A DNA stretch of 63,370 nucleotides, from positions 1-63,370 of the forward strand of contig JALHNQ010000017.1 in the NCBI GenBank assembly GCA_022843405.1. Reading direction: 5' to 3'. A model generated the notes under the pieces. That model was given only the letters and a program-made list of their open reading frames with translations. It ran no database searches and was not told the origin of the DNA. The number at the start of each line of letters is the position of its first letter. Positions within the stretch are counted from its first letter, which is position 1. The stretch is from Methylocystis sp. GTDB lineage: Bacteria > Pseudomonadota > Alphaproteobacteria > Rhizobiales > Beijerinckiaceae. A program made the translations under genes and the position numbers. Positions 17,308 through 25,865 of the stretch are shown in pieces.

Positions 17308-18381
17308 TTAACGAGCTGCTTCCGCCCGCGCCAGCCGCTCGAAGACCCCCAGCACCAGCGCGCGCTTGTCGAAATTGAACACTTCGGTCTCGCGCGCGGC
17401 GTTGCGAATCTCTTCCCAGGCGCGGGCGTAGCCGGCCAGTCGGATCGGCGGCGCGCCGCTTCCCGCAAGCTCTCGCACCCGACCGTCGAGGTGCCTTTGC
17501 ATCGCGCGCATAAAAGTCTCATAGGCGGCTTCATTGTCGCGGCCGGTGAGCTTGTCGGCGAGCATATGCGCGCCGAGCCAATCGACCTGCGGCAGGCGAT
17601 CGAACAGCCGGCGAACGGCGGCGTCGAAGGCGACGCCGTCATCGCCAAGCAGCCGCAGCGCCTCGCGCACCGAGCCGTCGGCGCGCGCCGCGGCGACGAT
17701 GAGGTCGGCCTCCGGCGCCGCCGACCACGGAAGCCCGACATTCTTTACCGCCGCGATCGTGTCTTCCGGCGACAGGGGGCCGAGCATCAGTCTGCGGCAG
17801 CGGGAGCGGATCGTCGGCAGGATGCGTCCCGGCTGATGAGCAACCAGCAGAAACAGCGCGCGTTCGGGCGGCTCTTCGATCAGCTTCAACAGCGCGTTGG
17901 CGCTGGCCCGATTGAGATCGTCGGCGCAGTCGACGATGGCGATCCGCCAGCCGCCCGTTCCCGACGCTTGATGGAAGGACTGGATGACCTTGCGCACCTC
18001 TTCGATGCGAATTTCGGTGAAATGCTTTTTGGTCTTCTCGTTCCAGGCGCGGCGCAGCAGAAAAATGTCGGCAAGCGCCAGCGAGGCGATCCGGCGCGCC
18101 GCCGGATGGTCTTTCGCGACCGCGAGGCTTTCGGCGGACTGAACCGCCGCTGCGCCGGGTTCAGGATGGGCGAGGAGAAATCGCGCTAGGCGCCAGGCGA
18201 GCGTCGCCTTGCCGACGCCCTCCGGCCCGCCGACGATCCAGGCCTGCGCCATTTTGTTGCGACGGTAGGCGTCGAGGAGTTCGCGCTCCGCCTCGGCGTG
18301 ACCGAACAGGGCGAGAATCTCCCGCGGATGCGGGGCGTCGTCGTAGCGGTCGCTTTCGGGATTCGCTTCGTCGCGGCTCAT
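17308..18381 (-). CDS. holB: DNA polymerase III subunit delta'
   Basis: HolB is the delta' subunit of the clamp loader that places the beta sliding clamp on DNA. The 357-residue protein has a P-loop-like GGPEGVGKATLAWRLARFLL, the IVDCADDLNRASANALLKLIEEPPERALFLLVAH core and the SRC-type RSRCRRLML motif, as expected for delta'. It overlaps tmk upstream by 4 bases (ATGA at 18378-18381), the usual tmk-holB operon of Hyphomicrobiales. It is followed by the BrnTA module instead of an aminoacyl-tRNA synthetase gene. Confidence 0.93.
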   Translation of the reverse strand: MSRDEANPESDRYDDAPHPREILALFGHAEAERELLDAYRRNKMAQAWIVGGPEGVGKATLAWRLARFLLAHPEPGAAAVQSAESLAVAKDHPAARRIASLALADIFLLRRAWNEKTKKHFTEIRIEEVRKVIQSFHQASGTGGWRIAIVDCADDLNRASANALLKLIEEPPERALFLLVAHQPGRILPTIRSRCRRLMLGPLSPEDTIAAVKNVGLPWSAAPEADLIVAAARADGSVREALRLLGDDGVAFDAAVRRLFDRLPQVDWLGAHMLADKLTGRDNEAAYETFMRAMQRHLDGRVRELAGSGAPPIRLAGYARAWEEIRNAARETEVFNFDKRALVLGVFERLARAEAAR

Positions 18382-19055
18382 TGTGCGGCTTGCGCGGCAT
18401 GCGCAAGAAAGCGGTCGTGAATAAACGCGCGCACCGTTCGAGCGACGTCGTCGACGGACAGGGACGCGTCAATCACGCAACAGCGTTCCGGTTCGCTTTC
18501 GGCGATGTCGAGAAAGGCGTGCCGAAGCCCTTCGTGGAAGGAGGGGTCCTCGCTTTCGAAACGGTCGGCGCGCTCGCCGCCGTCCCGCCGCGAGGCCGCT
18601 CGGGCCATTCCTTCCCCAGCGGGAAGGTCGAGCACGATGGTCAGATCCGGCCGCGTCTCGCCCACCGCCGCCCGTTCGAGCAACGCCAGAGTCTTGGCGT
18701 CAACGCCGCCGCGCGCGCCCTGATAGGCGCGCGTCGAATCGGCGAAGCGATCGCACAGCACCCAGGCGCCGCGCTTGAGCGCCGGCGCGATCAGCGTCGC
18801 GACATGGTCGGCGCGGGCCGCGGAGAACAGCGCCGCCTCGGCAAGCGGGCCAAGCGGCGCGGCGCGCCCCGACAGCAGGAAGTCACGCAGCTTCTCGGCT
18901 TTTTCCGTGCCGCCCGGCTCGCGCGTGGTCACGACCTCGAAACCGCACTCGCGCAGATGTTCGGCGAGGCGCGCGAGCTGCGTCGACTTACCGACGCCCT
19001 CGCCGCCCTCGAAGGTGACGAATCGGCCTTTTTCGGGCGTCATCTGGAAGGTCAT
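18378..19055 (-). CDS. tmk: Thymidylate kinase
   Basis: Tmk phosphorylates dTMP to dTDP for DNA synthesis. The 225-residue protein has the P-loop FEGGEGVGKSTQ, the DR motif TTREPGG, the substrate region LCDRFADSTRAYQG and the lid around RAASRRDGGERADRFE. The start at 19055 overlaps the stop of dacC; an in-frame ATG four codons later would also do. It belongs to the rlpA-dacC-tmk-holB run on the minus strand. Confidence 0.95.
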   Translation of the reverse strand: MTFQMTPEKGRFVTFEGGEGVGKSTQLARLAEHLRECGFEVVTTREPGGTEKAEKLRDFLLSGRAAPLGPLAEAALFSAARADHVATLIAPALKRGAWVLCDRFADSTRAYQGARGGVDAKTLALLERAAVGETRPDLTIVLDLPAGEGMARAASRRDGGERADRFESEDPSFHEGLRHAFLDIAESEPERCCVIDASLSVDDVARTVRAFIHDRFLAHAAQAAQ

Positions 19056-20239
19056 TTCTTGCCGGACAGTTTCTGGTGGATGGCGGCGGCGGCGGATTCG
19101 TAAATGGCGTCGAAGGCGCGCCGGGGCAGCGATCCCTGTTCAACCGCTTCGGCGGTCTGCAGCGGCTGTTCCAGCACGACCGCGTTGCCCCGCTTGATTT
19201 CGAGGCGGCCAACCGCCGTCCCAGCTTCCACCGGAGCCAGCACCGGACCTTCGTAAACGATCTTGCCCATCAGCCTCTCATTGGCGCCGCGCGGCAACAG
19301 CACCTTGATGTCTTCCTTGGCCGTGAGCTCCACGGACCCTTGCGTGCCGCCATAGACCTGGGCCGGGCCGATCGCCTCGCCGGCCTTGAACAGCTCCTTC
19401 TCTTCAAAGTTTCGGAATCCCCATTGCAACAATTTCCGCGCTTCTTCAGCACGCTCCTTCGCAGACTTCGCGCCATAAATGGCGACGATGAGGCGCCGGC
19501 CGTCCTGAGTCGCGGACCCCACCAATCCATAGCCGCTTTCTTTGTCGATATTGCCGGTCTTCAGCCCGTCAGCGCCGATGCTCATGGTGAGCAGCGGATT
19601 GCGATTCTGCTGGCGGATCTTGTTCCAGGTGAACTCCTTCTCGCCGAAATAGCCGTAATACTGTGGATAGGTCTTGATGATATGCGCGGCGAGCTTCGCC
19701 ATCTCGCGCGCCGTCACCTTCTGGTCGGGTCCGTCCATGCCCCACGGATTGCCGAATCGCGACTTCACCAGTCCAAGCTCGGCGGCGCGCTTGTTCATCC
19801 GCATCACAAATGTTTCTTCGGAGCCAGCCAGACCTTCGGCGAGCGTGATCGCGGCGTCGTTGCCGGACTGAATCACCAGGCCGCGAACGAGATCTTCGAC
19901 GCGGGCGCGGCTGTTGAGGGCGAGGAACATCGCCGATCCGCCCGCCGGGGCGCCGCCAGTGCGCCAGGCGTGCTCGGAGACGGCAAATTCGTCGTCTGGC
20001 TTTAGTTTGCCCTCGACCAGCGCCTGAAAGATCAATTCCGCCGTCAGGATTTTGACGGTCGAGGCGGGCTTGGCGAAGTCGTCGGCGCCTTTCTCGAACA
20101 AAACCGTGTTGGTGCCGGCGTCGATCAGAATCGCGCTCGGGACGCTCGTCGTAAAACCTTGGGCGAAGGCGACATCGGGCCCCACGCCCGCCCATGCAAG
20201 AAAGGCCAGGATCAGGCATCGCACCGGAAGTTTCGGCAA
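19052..20239 (-). CDS. D-alanyl-D-alanine carboxypeptidase (PBP5/6 type)
   Basis: This low-molecular-weight penicillin-binding protein trims the terminal D-Ala from peptidoglycan pentapeptides in the periplasm. The 395-residue protein has a signal peptide (about 1-26, ending VAFAQ) and the three active-site motifs: S60-TVK63, SGN in VIQSGNDAA, and KTG in GLKTGN. A C-terminal beta domain and an amphipathic end (about 370-395) should attach it to the membrane surface. It lies in the rlpA-dacC-tmk-holB cluster and its stop overlaps the tmk start by 4 bases. Confidence 0.93.
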   Translation of the reverse strand: MPKLPVRCLILAFLAWAGVGPDVAFAQGFTTSVPSAILIDAGTNTVLFEKGADDFAKPASTVKILTAELIFQALVEGKLKPDDEFAVSEHAWRTGGAPAGGSAMFLALNSRARVEDLVRGLVIQSGNDAAITLAEGLAGSEETFVMRMNKRAAELGLVKSRFGNPWGMDGPDQKVTAREMAKLAAHIIKTYPQYYGYFGEKEFTWNKIRQQNRNPLLTMSIGADGLKTGNIDKESGYGLVGSATQDGRRLIVAIYGAKSAKERAEEARKLLQWGFRNFEEKELFKAGEAIGPAQVYGGTQGSVELTAKEDIKVLLPRGANERLMGKIVYEGPVLAPVEAGTAVGRLEIKRGNAVVLEQPLQTAEAVEQGSLPRRAFDAIYESAAAAIHQKLSGKK

Positions 20240-20329
20240 GGGCGCGCTCCCCCTGTTGACGCCGCAGCGCGGCCGAGCGCGGAGAAGATGGCGCGCGGCG
20301 TCGAAAATTGCAATCTCGATATGTTCCGA

Positions 20330-21337
20330 TCAGTTGGTCTTGGTTGAGGCGTTCAGCGCCTGCCGGATGGCGCCTCGGGACGAAGCCTGACGGGCGCCCA
20401 GATGCGCAGGCCGCGCTGGCGGCAGCGGCGCGACGGCTGTCCGCGCCTTTCGGGTTGAAGCCACGGGCTCCTCGTCGACGCCGGCGTCCTCCCGCGACGG
20501 CGGCAGCGGCGCGTCTTTATCCTGGGCCGCATAGGCCGGAGTCTGATCCTGGGAGGCCTGAGCATTCTCATAGGCGATGCGCGCGGCGAGTTCCGCCGCC
20601 TCGGCCCTATCGTCATTGCGCGCGGTTTGCGCCGGCGCCTCATTCGCCGAGGCCAGCATCGTCCAGGGCGTGGCGTCGAGCTGCGCGGGAGCGCCGTCGT
20701 CGCGCAGCGTCGCCAGGAGCTTGGCGTCGTCGTCGCCCTCGAGATCGGCGCGCCCGATCCATTCCACCTTGACGCGCGTGGTCCCCACGCCGTGGAAGTC
20801 GAGCGCATGGGCCACCCGCTGCGACACGTCCATCACGCGTCCGCCATGGTAAGGCCCGCGATCATTGACGCGCACCACCATCGAGCGGTCGTTGCGCAGA
20901 TTGGTGACCCGTGCATAGCTCGGGAGCGGCATGGTCGGGTGAGCGGCGGAAATCGACGCCCTGTCGAAGATTTCGCCATTGGCGGTGCGGCGGCCATGGA
21001 AATCCGACCCGTACCAGGACGCTGTTCCGGTCGCCGAATAGGGCCTTTCGCTGGGATAATAGGTCCGGCCGGCGATCTTGTAGGGTTTGCCGACCATATA
21101 GGCGCCGCCGCCTTTCGGCACCTCTTCGCCGTCCGCAACCACCCGCGGACTTGGACGCACGCCGTAGCGCGGGTCGATCTGGCCTAAACCGCCGAGTCCC
21201 GCGGTCCGGTGCGATCCACTCGAAGAGCATCCGGCGAGCGCGCCGAGACAGACAAGAGGCAGCAGTCTGGCGAGGATTTTCGGGTTAAGTTTGCGATGCT
21301 GCGCACAGTTAAAATTCTTGAAGACAACAAATCGCAT
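20330..21337 (-). CDS. rlpA: RlpA-family septal ring lytic transglycosylase, lipoprotein
   Basis: RlpA-type enzymes cleave glycan strands lacking stem peptides at the division septum. The 335-residue protein has a lipoprotein signal with lipobox LGALAGC (about residue 36), so it should be outer-membrane anchored. The double-psi beta-barrel domain follows (TGTASWYGSDFHGRRTANGE, MPLPSYARVTNLRNDRSMVVRVNDRGPY). The long Ala/Pro-rich C-terminal part shows no SPOR domain. The ATG at 21337 is preferred because AAGGA lies 8 bases upstream; further upstream starts would make the signal too long. It heads the dacC-tmk-holB run. Confidence 0.88.
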   Translation of the reverse strand: MRFVVFKNFNCAQHRKLNPKILARLLPLVCLGALAGCSSSGSHRTAGLGGLGQIDPRYGVRPSPRVVADGEEVPKGGGAYMVGKPYKIAGRTYYPSERPYSATGTASWYGSDFHGRRTANGEIFDRASISAAHPTMPLPSYARVTNLRNDRSMVVRVNDRGPYHGGRVMDVSQRVAHALDFHGVGTTRVKVEWIGRADLEGDDDAKLLATLRDDGAPAQLDATPWTMLASANEAPAQTARNDDRAEAAELAARIAYENAQASQDQTPAYAAQDKDAPLPPSREDAGVDEEPVASTRKARTAVAPLPPARPAHLGARQASSRGAIRQALNASTKTN

Positions 21338-21577
21338 CCCGACGGTCCTTGTCATCATTTCTTGAACCCGCCGCCGATCTGCAATGAAGGACGCGTCGCA
21401 TGGCCACGCCTCTCCATTTTTTGGGCGCGACGTAGACCCGTCGCGCAAATGCAACCCGCGGAGCTTCTCGCTGATGTGTGAAGTTGCCGTTAAACGCAGT
21501 TACGCTCGCGTCAGGAGGCGGTCCAATTGGGACCAAAATGCGACAGTCGCGCCCTAACTCGGTTGGCGAGCGTAGAT

Positions 21578-21607
21578 TGAAAAAACCTGTGGCTCAGGCG
21601 CCACAGT
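21578..21607 (-). terminator. Rho-independent terminator of recJ
   Basis: On the minus strand CTGTGGC, a short loop and GCCACAG form a 7-base stem followed by GTTTTTTC. It lies 12 bases after the recJ stop and is the clearest intrinsic terminator of this part of the window. Confidence 0.9.
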
Positions 21608-21618
21608 CCTTCCCTGCT

Positions 21619-23415
21619 TCATTGAACGCGCGCGAGATCGATGATTCGAGTTTCGACGCGCTCCACGCCGCGAAAAACATTGGACGACAGTTTGGCGGCG
21701 ACGTGAAACGGGCCGCCGTCGCCGTTCAGAAGCGCCATGCCGAGCGGCGAGCTTGCGGCGCGGAAGGCGATGGCGTCGACCGTCGCGCCATCGCGCGAGC
21801 GCAAGCGGGCGCGCACATGATCGGCGCCGACAGTCTGAGCGAATGCGACCTGCTGTTCGGGCAGGGCAAACAAGGGCTCCGGATTGCCCTGCCCGAATGG
21901 CCCCGCCCGTTCGACTCGCCGCAGCAGATCGAGACTGACTCCTCGCCCGGAGAGGGCGGCGTCGACGACAAGCGCGTCGTCAAGTCGAGCCGCCTCGACG
22001 GCGGCTTCGAGGGACTCGTTGAGAAAGAGGCGAAAGTCGTCGAGCCGATCGCGCTCCAGAGTGACGCCGGCGGCCATGGCGTGCCCGCCGCCCTTGACGG
22101 CGAGCCCCAGATCGACTGCGCGCCGGACTGCCGAACCGAGATCGACACCACTTAAACTTCTGCCTGAACCTGTTCCATATTCTCCATTAAATGCAATAAC
22201 AAATGCAGGAATATTAAAGCGTTCCTTTAAGCGTGATGCAATCAGTCCGACGACGCCAGGATGCCAGTCAGCGCCATCGAGGACGAGGCAGGACACTCGA
22301 TTTGATCTCGCCAACTGCGCTTCGGCCTGGGCGATCGCCTGCTCCAATGTCGCCCGCTCGACCAGCTGTCGCTCGCTGTTCAGCCGATCGAGCTCCACGG
22401 CGATGCGATGCGCTTCCACGCCGTCGGCGAGGGTCAAGAGACGCGCGCCGAGGCCGGCGTCGCCGATCCGACCTCCGGCGTTAATGCGCGGACCGAGGGC
22501 GAAGCCGAGATCGCGGGCGCGCGGCGGCCCGTTCAGCCGGGCGGCGTCCATGAGCGCGGCGAGGCCGGGACGCGATCGCGCCGCCATCACCGACAGGCCC
22601 TTGGCGACTAGCGCCCTGTTCAGTCGCGCGAGCGGCGCCACGTCGGCGACCGTCGCCAGCGCGACGAGATCAAGCGCCGCGAGAAGATCGGGCGCGGGCC
22701 GATCCTCGCGCCACCAGCCGCGCCCCCGCAGCGTCCGAGAGAGGCCGGCGAGCGCGAGAAAGACGACTCCCGCGGCGCAGAGCGCGCCCTGCCCCGAAAG
22801 GTCGTCGAGCCGGTTGGGATTGACGACGAGCGCGTCAGGCAAGACCTCCGGAGCCTGATGATGGTCGAGAACGATCACTTCGAGGCCGAGCGCGCGCGCG
22901 ATGGCGAAAGCCTCATGGCTCGTCGTTCCGCAATCGACGGCGGCCAAGAGAGTTGCGCCGCGGGCCGCAAGATCGCGGATCGCCTCGACATTCGGCCCAT
23001 AGCCTTCGGTGATCCGGTCGGGAATGTATAGAAGCGGCTCCGGCGCGCCGGCTGCCCGCCAAAAGTCGATGAGCAGCGCCGCGGAACAGGCGCCATCGAC
23101 GTCATAGTCGCCAAAAATGGCGATCTGCTCGCCCGTCTCGATCGCATGCGCCAGCCTATCGGTCGCGGCGTCCATATCGCGCAGCAATGACGGGTCAGGC
23201 ATGAGGTCGCGCAGCTTGGGATCAAGAAACCCGGCCGCGTCAGCGACCGTGACGCCGCGCCCGGCGATCACCCGCGCAAGAAAATCGTCGATCCCATGCG
23301 CTTGGGTCAGCGCCAGCGACTGGGCCTCGCCTCTGGCGTCGAGCCGCCCGCGCCACCGTCGGCCAAGCACGGAGCGCTCGACCCCAAGAAAGGCCGGAAA
23401 CACCGAATCGGACAT
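21619..23415 (-). CDS. recJ: Single-stranded-DNA-specific exonuclease RecJ
   Basis: RecJ degrades single-stranded DNA 5' to 3' in recombination and repair. The 598-residue protein has the DHH-superfamily motifs in order: FGDYDVDGACSAALL, AVDCGTTSHE, VIVLDHHQAPE, then the DHHA1 region with RINAGGRIGDAGLG and VKGGGHAMAAGVTLE, and a C-terminal OB-like part. The length is normal. The ATG at 23415 fits the family. It is transcribed alone, with a strong terminator behind it and a palindromic repeat upstream. Confidence 0.95.
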   Translation of the reverse strand: MSDSVFPAFLGVERSVLGRRWRGRLDARGEAQSLALTQAHGIDDFLARVIAGRGVTVADAAGFLDPKLRDLMPDPSLLRDMDAATDRLAHAIETGEQIAIFGDYDVDGACSAALLIDFWRAAGAPEPLLYIPDRITEGYGPNVEAIRDLAARGATLLAAVDCGTTSHEAFAIARALGLEVIVLDHHQAPEVLPDALVVNPNRLDDLSGQGALCAAGVVFLALAGLSRTLRGRGWWREDRPAPDLLAALDLVALATVADVAPLARLNRALVAKGLSVMAARSRPGLAALMDAARLNGPPRARDLGFALGPRINAGGRIGDAGLGARLLTLADGVEAHRIAVELDRLNSERQLVERATLEQAIAQAEAQLARSNRVSCLVLDGADWHPGVVGLIASRLKERFNIPAFVIAFNGEYGTGSGRSLSGVDLGSAVRRAVDLGLAVKGGGHAMAAGVTLERDRLDDFRLFLNESLEAAVEAARLDDALVVDAALSGRGVSLDLLRRVERAGPFGQGNPEPLFALPEQQVAFAQTVGADHVRARLRSRDGATVDAIAFRAASSPLGMALLNGDGGPFHVAAKLSSNVFRGVERVETRIIDLARVQ

Positions 23416-23810
23416 TGCAGCCTCTTAGAGCAGGTTCCGAAAAAGTTGACAGACTTTTTCGATGAGAACCTGCTCCAACATTTTGATTTTGAGCGATTCC
23501 TTATCGATCACATGATTCCATGTGATCGGGAAGCGCTCTAGGCAGTGGCTACGCATTGCCCGCGACGGACGCAAGCGCCATCGACAGCCGGAAATGCACT
23601 CGCCATCGCTGTCAATTAGCCGCGTCATCATACTTGTGGAAGATTTTCTCATCCCATCCGTATTGATGAGGCATTTGGCCGTGTGACGTCTGTAAAATTT
23701 TTTCGCGGCGCGACGCCCCAAGAGATGTTCGACGGCAAGGCGATTTACCCGCATGACGCGCTTCTTTGAGCGCAATAGCCTTTCATTGTTGATCGAATGC
23801 GGACCGGCGA
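23416..23810. other. Intergenic region upstream of recJ and the lipase-like gene
   Basis: The first part is filled by the palindromic element at 23426-23541. The remaining 270 bases are AT-richer than their surroundings and hold no gene I can support; a minus-strand frame at 23425-23775 runs through the repeat and resembles nothing. The recJ and lipase-like promoters should lie here. Confidence 0.6.
23426..23541. repeat. Composite palindromic repeat bounded by TAGAGC and GCTCTAG
   Basis: The first hairpin has arms GAGCAGGTTC (23428-23437) and GAACCTGCTC (23466-23475), with an inner CGAAAAAGT/ACTTTTTCG stem. The second has GATCACATG and CATGTGATC. The outer ends are TTAGAGC and GCGCTCTAG. Elements like this are scattered between genes in Hyphomicrobiales (from memory). 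The element at 31535-31638 has the same ends. Confidence 0.82.
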
Positions 23811-25001
23811 ATGGCGCTCAAATCCACGCATATTGTCTTCGTCCATGATTTCTTCGGCTGGGGGCCCCAAGAGTTGGGACTTCCATATTGGGGCGACGCG
23901 CTCGACCAGATCGGCGAACCCTTCGCGGTCCACGAAGCTAAGGTGGGTCCGGTCAGTTCGTTTCACGACCGGGCCTGCGAGCTTTTCGCCCAGATTGGCG
24001 GCGGACGGGTCGATTATGGCGAGCGGCATAGCAATGAAGCGCGCCACGCCCGCTATTCGCGGGAATATACGAATCCTTTCGCGCCCGACTGGTCGGATAA
24101 GAACCCCGTGATCCTCGTCGGTCATGGCGCCGGCGCCCAGACCGCCATGCAGCTGCAGGCGCTGCTCGCCGACGACTTTTGGAAGCGAGGAACAAGCGCG
24201 GACTGGATCGAAGGCGTGGTCAGCGTCGCCGGCGCCATTAACGGATCCTTGCTGCCCTACAATTTTGGATGCGACCATGCGGACGGCCGTTTCAGGCGCA
24301 GACCGAGCCGGCTGATCGCCGAATCGTTCAAATTCCTTGGCATGGCCGCCGGCGTTCCGAGCGCCATGCGCAAGCCTTTCGATCTCCATCTCGATCAATG
24401 GACGGAGGGCGAAGCGGACTCTAACGAGGCCATGGCGCGTCTCGACGCCGGCGCCTTTGTCGAGGGCGAGGACAATCTCGCCTTCGACTTGACGCTGCAG
24501 GGCTGCCGCAACGCCAACGCCCGATTCCGATCGCATCCGGCTTCTTACTATCTCTCTCTCGTGACCAACGCCACGCATGCGCGCCCGTCGGGTTTCTTCG
24601 GCAAAACCTGGCGACCCGATTCGACCATCCATCCCGTTCTCTGGCAGCCGGCGCTTTACCAAGCGCTAGAGGCGAATTTCGCCAAGGCGCCGATCGTTGG
24701 CTGGGGTGGCGGCGACCTCTCGCTGCCGCAATGGCGCCCCAACGATGGCGCGGTGAGCGTCATCTCGCAGCGCTATCCGTTTACGGCGCGGCAGGAGCCG
24801 GTTGGAGGCGAAGGCGTCTTCAGACGCCAAAGACTCAAGCCGGGGCGCTGGTATTACGAATATCTCGACAAGGCGATCGGACAACGGTTCGATCACTTCG
24901 ACGCCGTCGTCGGCGCGCAGCTCAAACCTTGGGTGCCCGGCCTGCGCGACGCGCATCGCGAGATATATCTGAGGCTCGGCGAGACTTTGCGCGGCCTTTG
25001 A
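23811..25001 (+). CDS. Lipase-like alpha/beta hydrolase lacking the nucleophile serine
   Basis: This 396-residue protein follows the plan of the large family I.5 lipases of Bacillus/Staphylococcus type: HIVFVHDFFGWG, a DWSDKNPVILVGHGAGAQTA elbow, FDLHLDQW, NARFRSHPASYYLSLVTNATHA, WRPNDGAVSV with the expected acid, FDHFDAVVG with the expected histidine, and IYLRLGETL at the end. In active members the elbow reads AHSQGG; here Gly106 stands where the serine should be, so normal hydrolysis is unlikely. No signal peptide is visible, although the family is usually secreted. The ATG at 23811 begins directly at the first beta strand. Confidence 0.82.
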   Translation: MALKSTHIVFVHDFFGWGPQELGLPYWGDALDQIGEPFAVHEAKVGPVSSFHDRACELFAQIGGGRVDYGERHSNEARHARYSREYTNPFAPDWSDKNPVILVGHGAGAQTAMQLQALLADDFWKRGTSADWIEGVVSVAGAINGSLLPYNFGCDHADGRFRRRPSRLIAESFKFLGMAAGVPSAMRKPFDLHLDQWTEGEADSNEAMARLDAGAFVEGEDNLAFDLTLQGCRNANARFRSHPASYYLSLVTNATHARPSGFFGKTWRPDSTIHPVLWQPALYQALEANFAKAPIVGWGGGDLSLPQWRPNDGAVSVISQRYPFTARQEPVGGEGVFRRQRLKPGRWYYEYLDKAIGQRFDHFDAVVGAQLKPWVPGLRDAHREIYLRLGETLRGL

Positions 25002-25027
25002 CTAAGGACTCGCGGTCGCGGTCGGCG

Positions 25028-25720
25028 CTAATGCAATCCGCTCAGTCCATGCGACTGTAGCGCGTCGATGACGCCGCTGAACACCAGCGACACCCCCATC
25101 GCCGAGACGAAAAAGCCGACAATTCTGGTCGCCGCGTCGATTCCGTGCGGCCCCAGCGTCTTGGTTAATCGCGTAGCGAACAGAAGACAGGCGTATGTAA
25201 CGGCGACCGCGAGAAGTATCGCGGCGAGGATGGCGCCGAAGGCCAGCGCTTCGTGGGAAGAATGCTCGATGGTCGCCGTCATGCCCAGGACCGTCGCGAT
25301 TGGGCCGGGACCGATCATCAGCGGCATCGCCAGCGGCATGAAGGCGATATTGGCGTCGGCGCCGACCGGCGCGAGGCTGCTTTCTCCATTCGACGACGGC
25401 AAGAACAGTTCAAATCCTATTCGCGTCAGCACGATGCCGCCGGCGACCCGCACCATGGCGAGCGAGACGCCGAATATTTTCAGGATCACGGCGCCAAAGA
25501 AGAGAAAGAACAGGATCAGCAGCAGCGCATAGAGGCAAGCCATCAAGGCGACGCGTTGCCGCTCCTCATTGCTCTTGTCGCTCTGGAGCATCAGGAAGAC
25601 AGGCAGCACCTCGAAAGGATTGATCACCGCTAGCAGCGTGGTGAATGTCGAGAAAAAGAGCGTCAACTCCATTCCGAAAACCCCGCCGCCGATATTCGCG
25701 ACCAGACCGCTAATCGTCAT
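25028..25720 (-). CDS. MarC family integral membrane protein
   Basis: A 230-residue protein with six predicted membrane helices of the MarC (UPF0056) family: LLAVINPFEVLPVFLML, a long hydrophobic LLLILFFLFFGAVIL, GGIVLTRIGFELF, AFMPLAMPLMIGPGPIATVL and a final FFVSAMGVSLVFSGV. The NP and PLMIGPG motifs are typical. The function is not established; the old link to multiple antibiotic resistance in E. coli was not upheld. ATG at 25720 is used; an internal Met at residue 17 is an alternative. It is convergent with the lipase-like gene. Confidence 0.9.
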   Translation of the reverse strand: MTISGLVANIGGGVFGMELTLFFSTFTTLLAVINPFEVLPVFLMLQSDKSNEERQRVALMACLYALLLILFFLFFGAVILKIFGVSLAMVRVAGGIVLTRIGFELFLPSSNGESSLAPVGADANIAFMPLAMPLMIGPGPIATVLGMTATIEHSSHEALAFGAILAAILLAVAVTYACLLFATRLTKTLGPHGIDAATRIVGFFVSAMGVSLVFSGVIDALQSHGLSGLH

Positions 25721-25865
25721 AGGCCCTTCTCATTGGCGTTCGACATGCAGGAGGCATGGCGGCGCGACCTTATTGCGGCATATGCGGCGGCTCAAGCGGC
25801 GCGGAGGCAGAATACTGATTTTATATGCATTCGCTTGGGCCTGCGGCTCACGATAGGATCGAGCC

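Noticed and set aside
23425-23775. Minus-strand gene over the palindromic repeat
   Set aside because: It reads through the repeat and matches no known protein.
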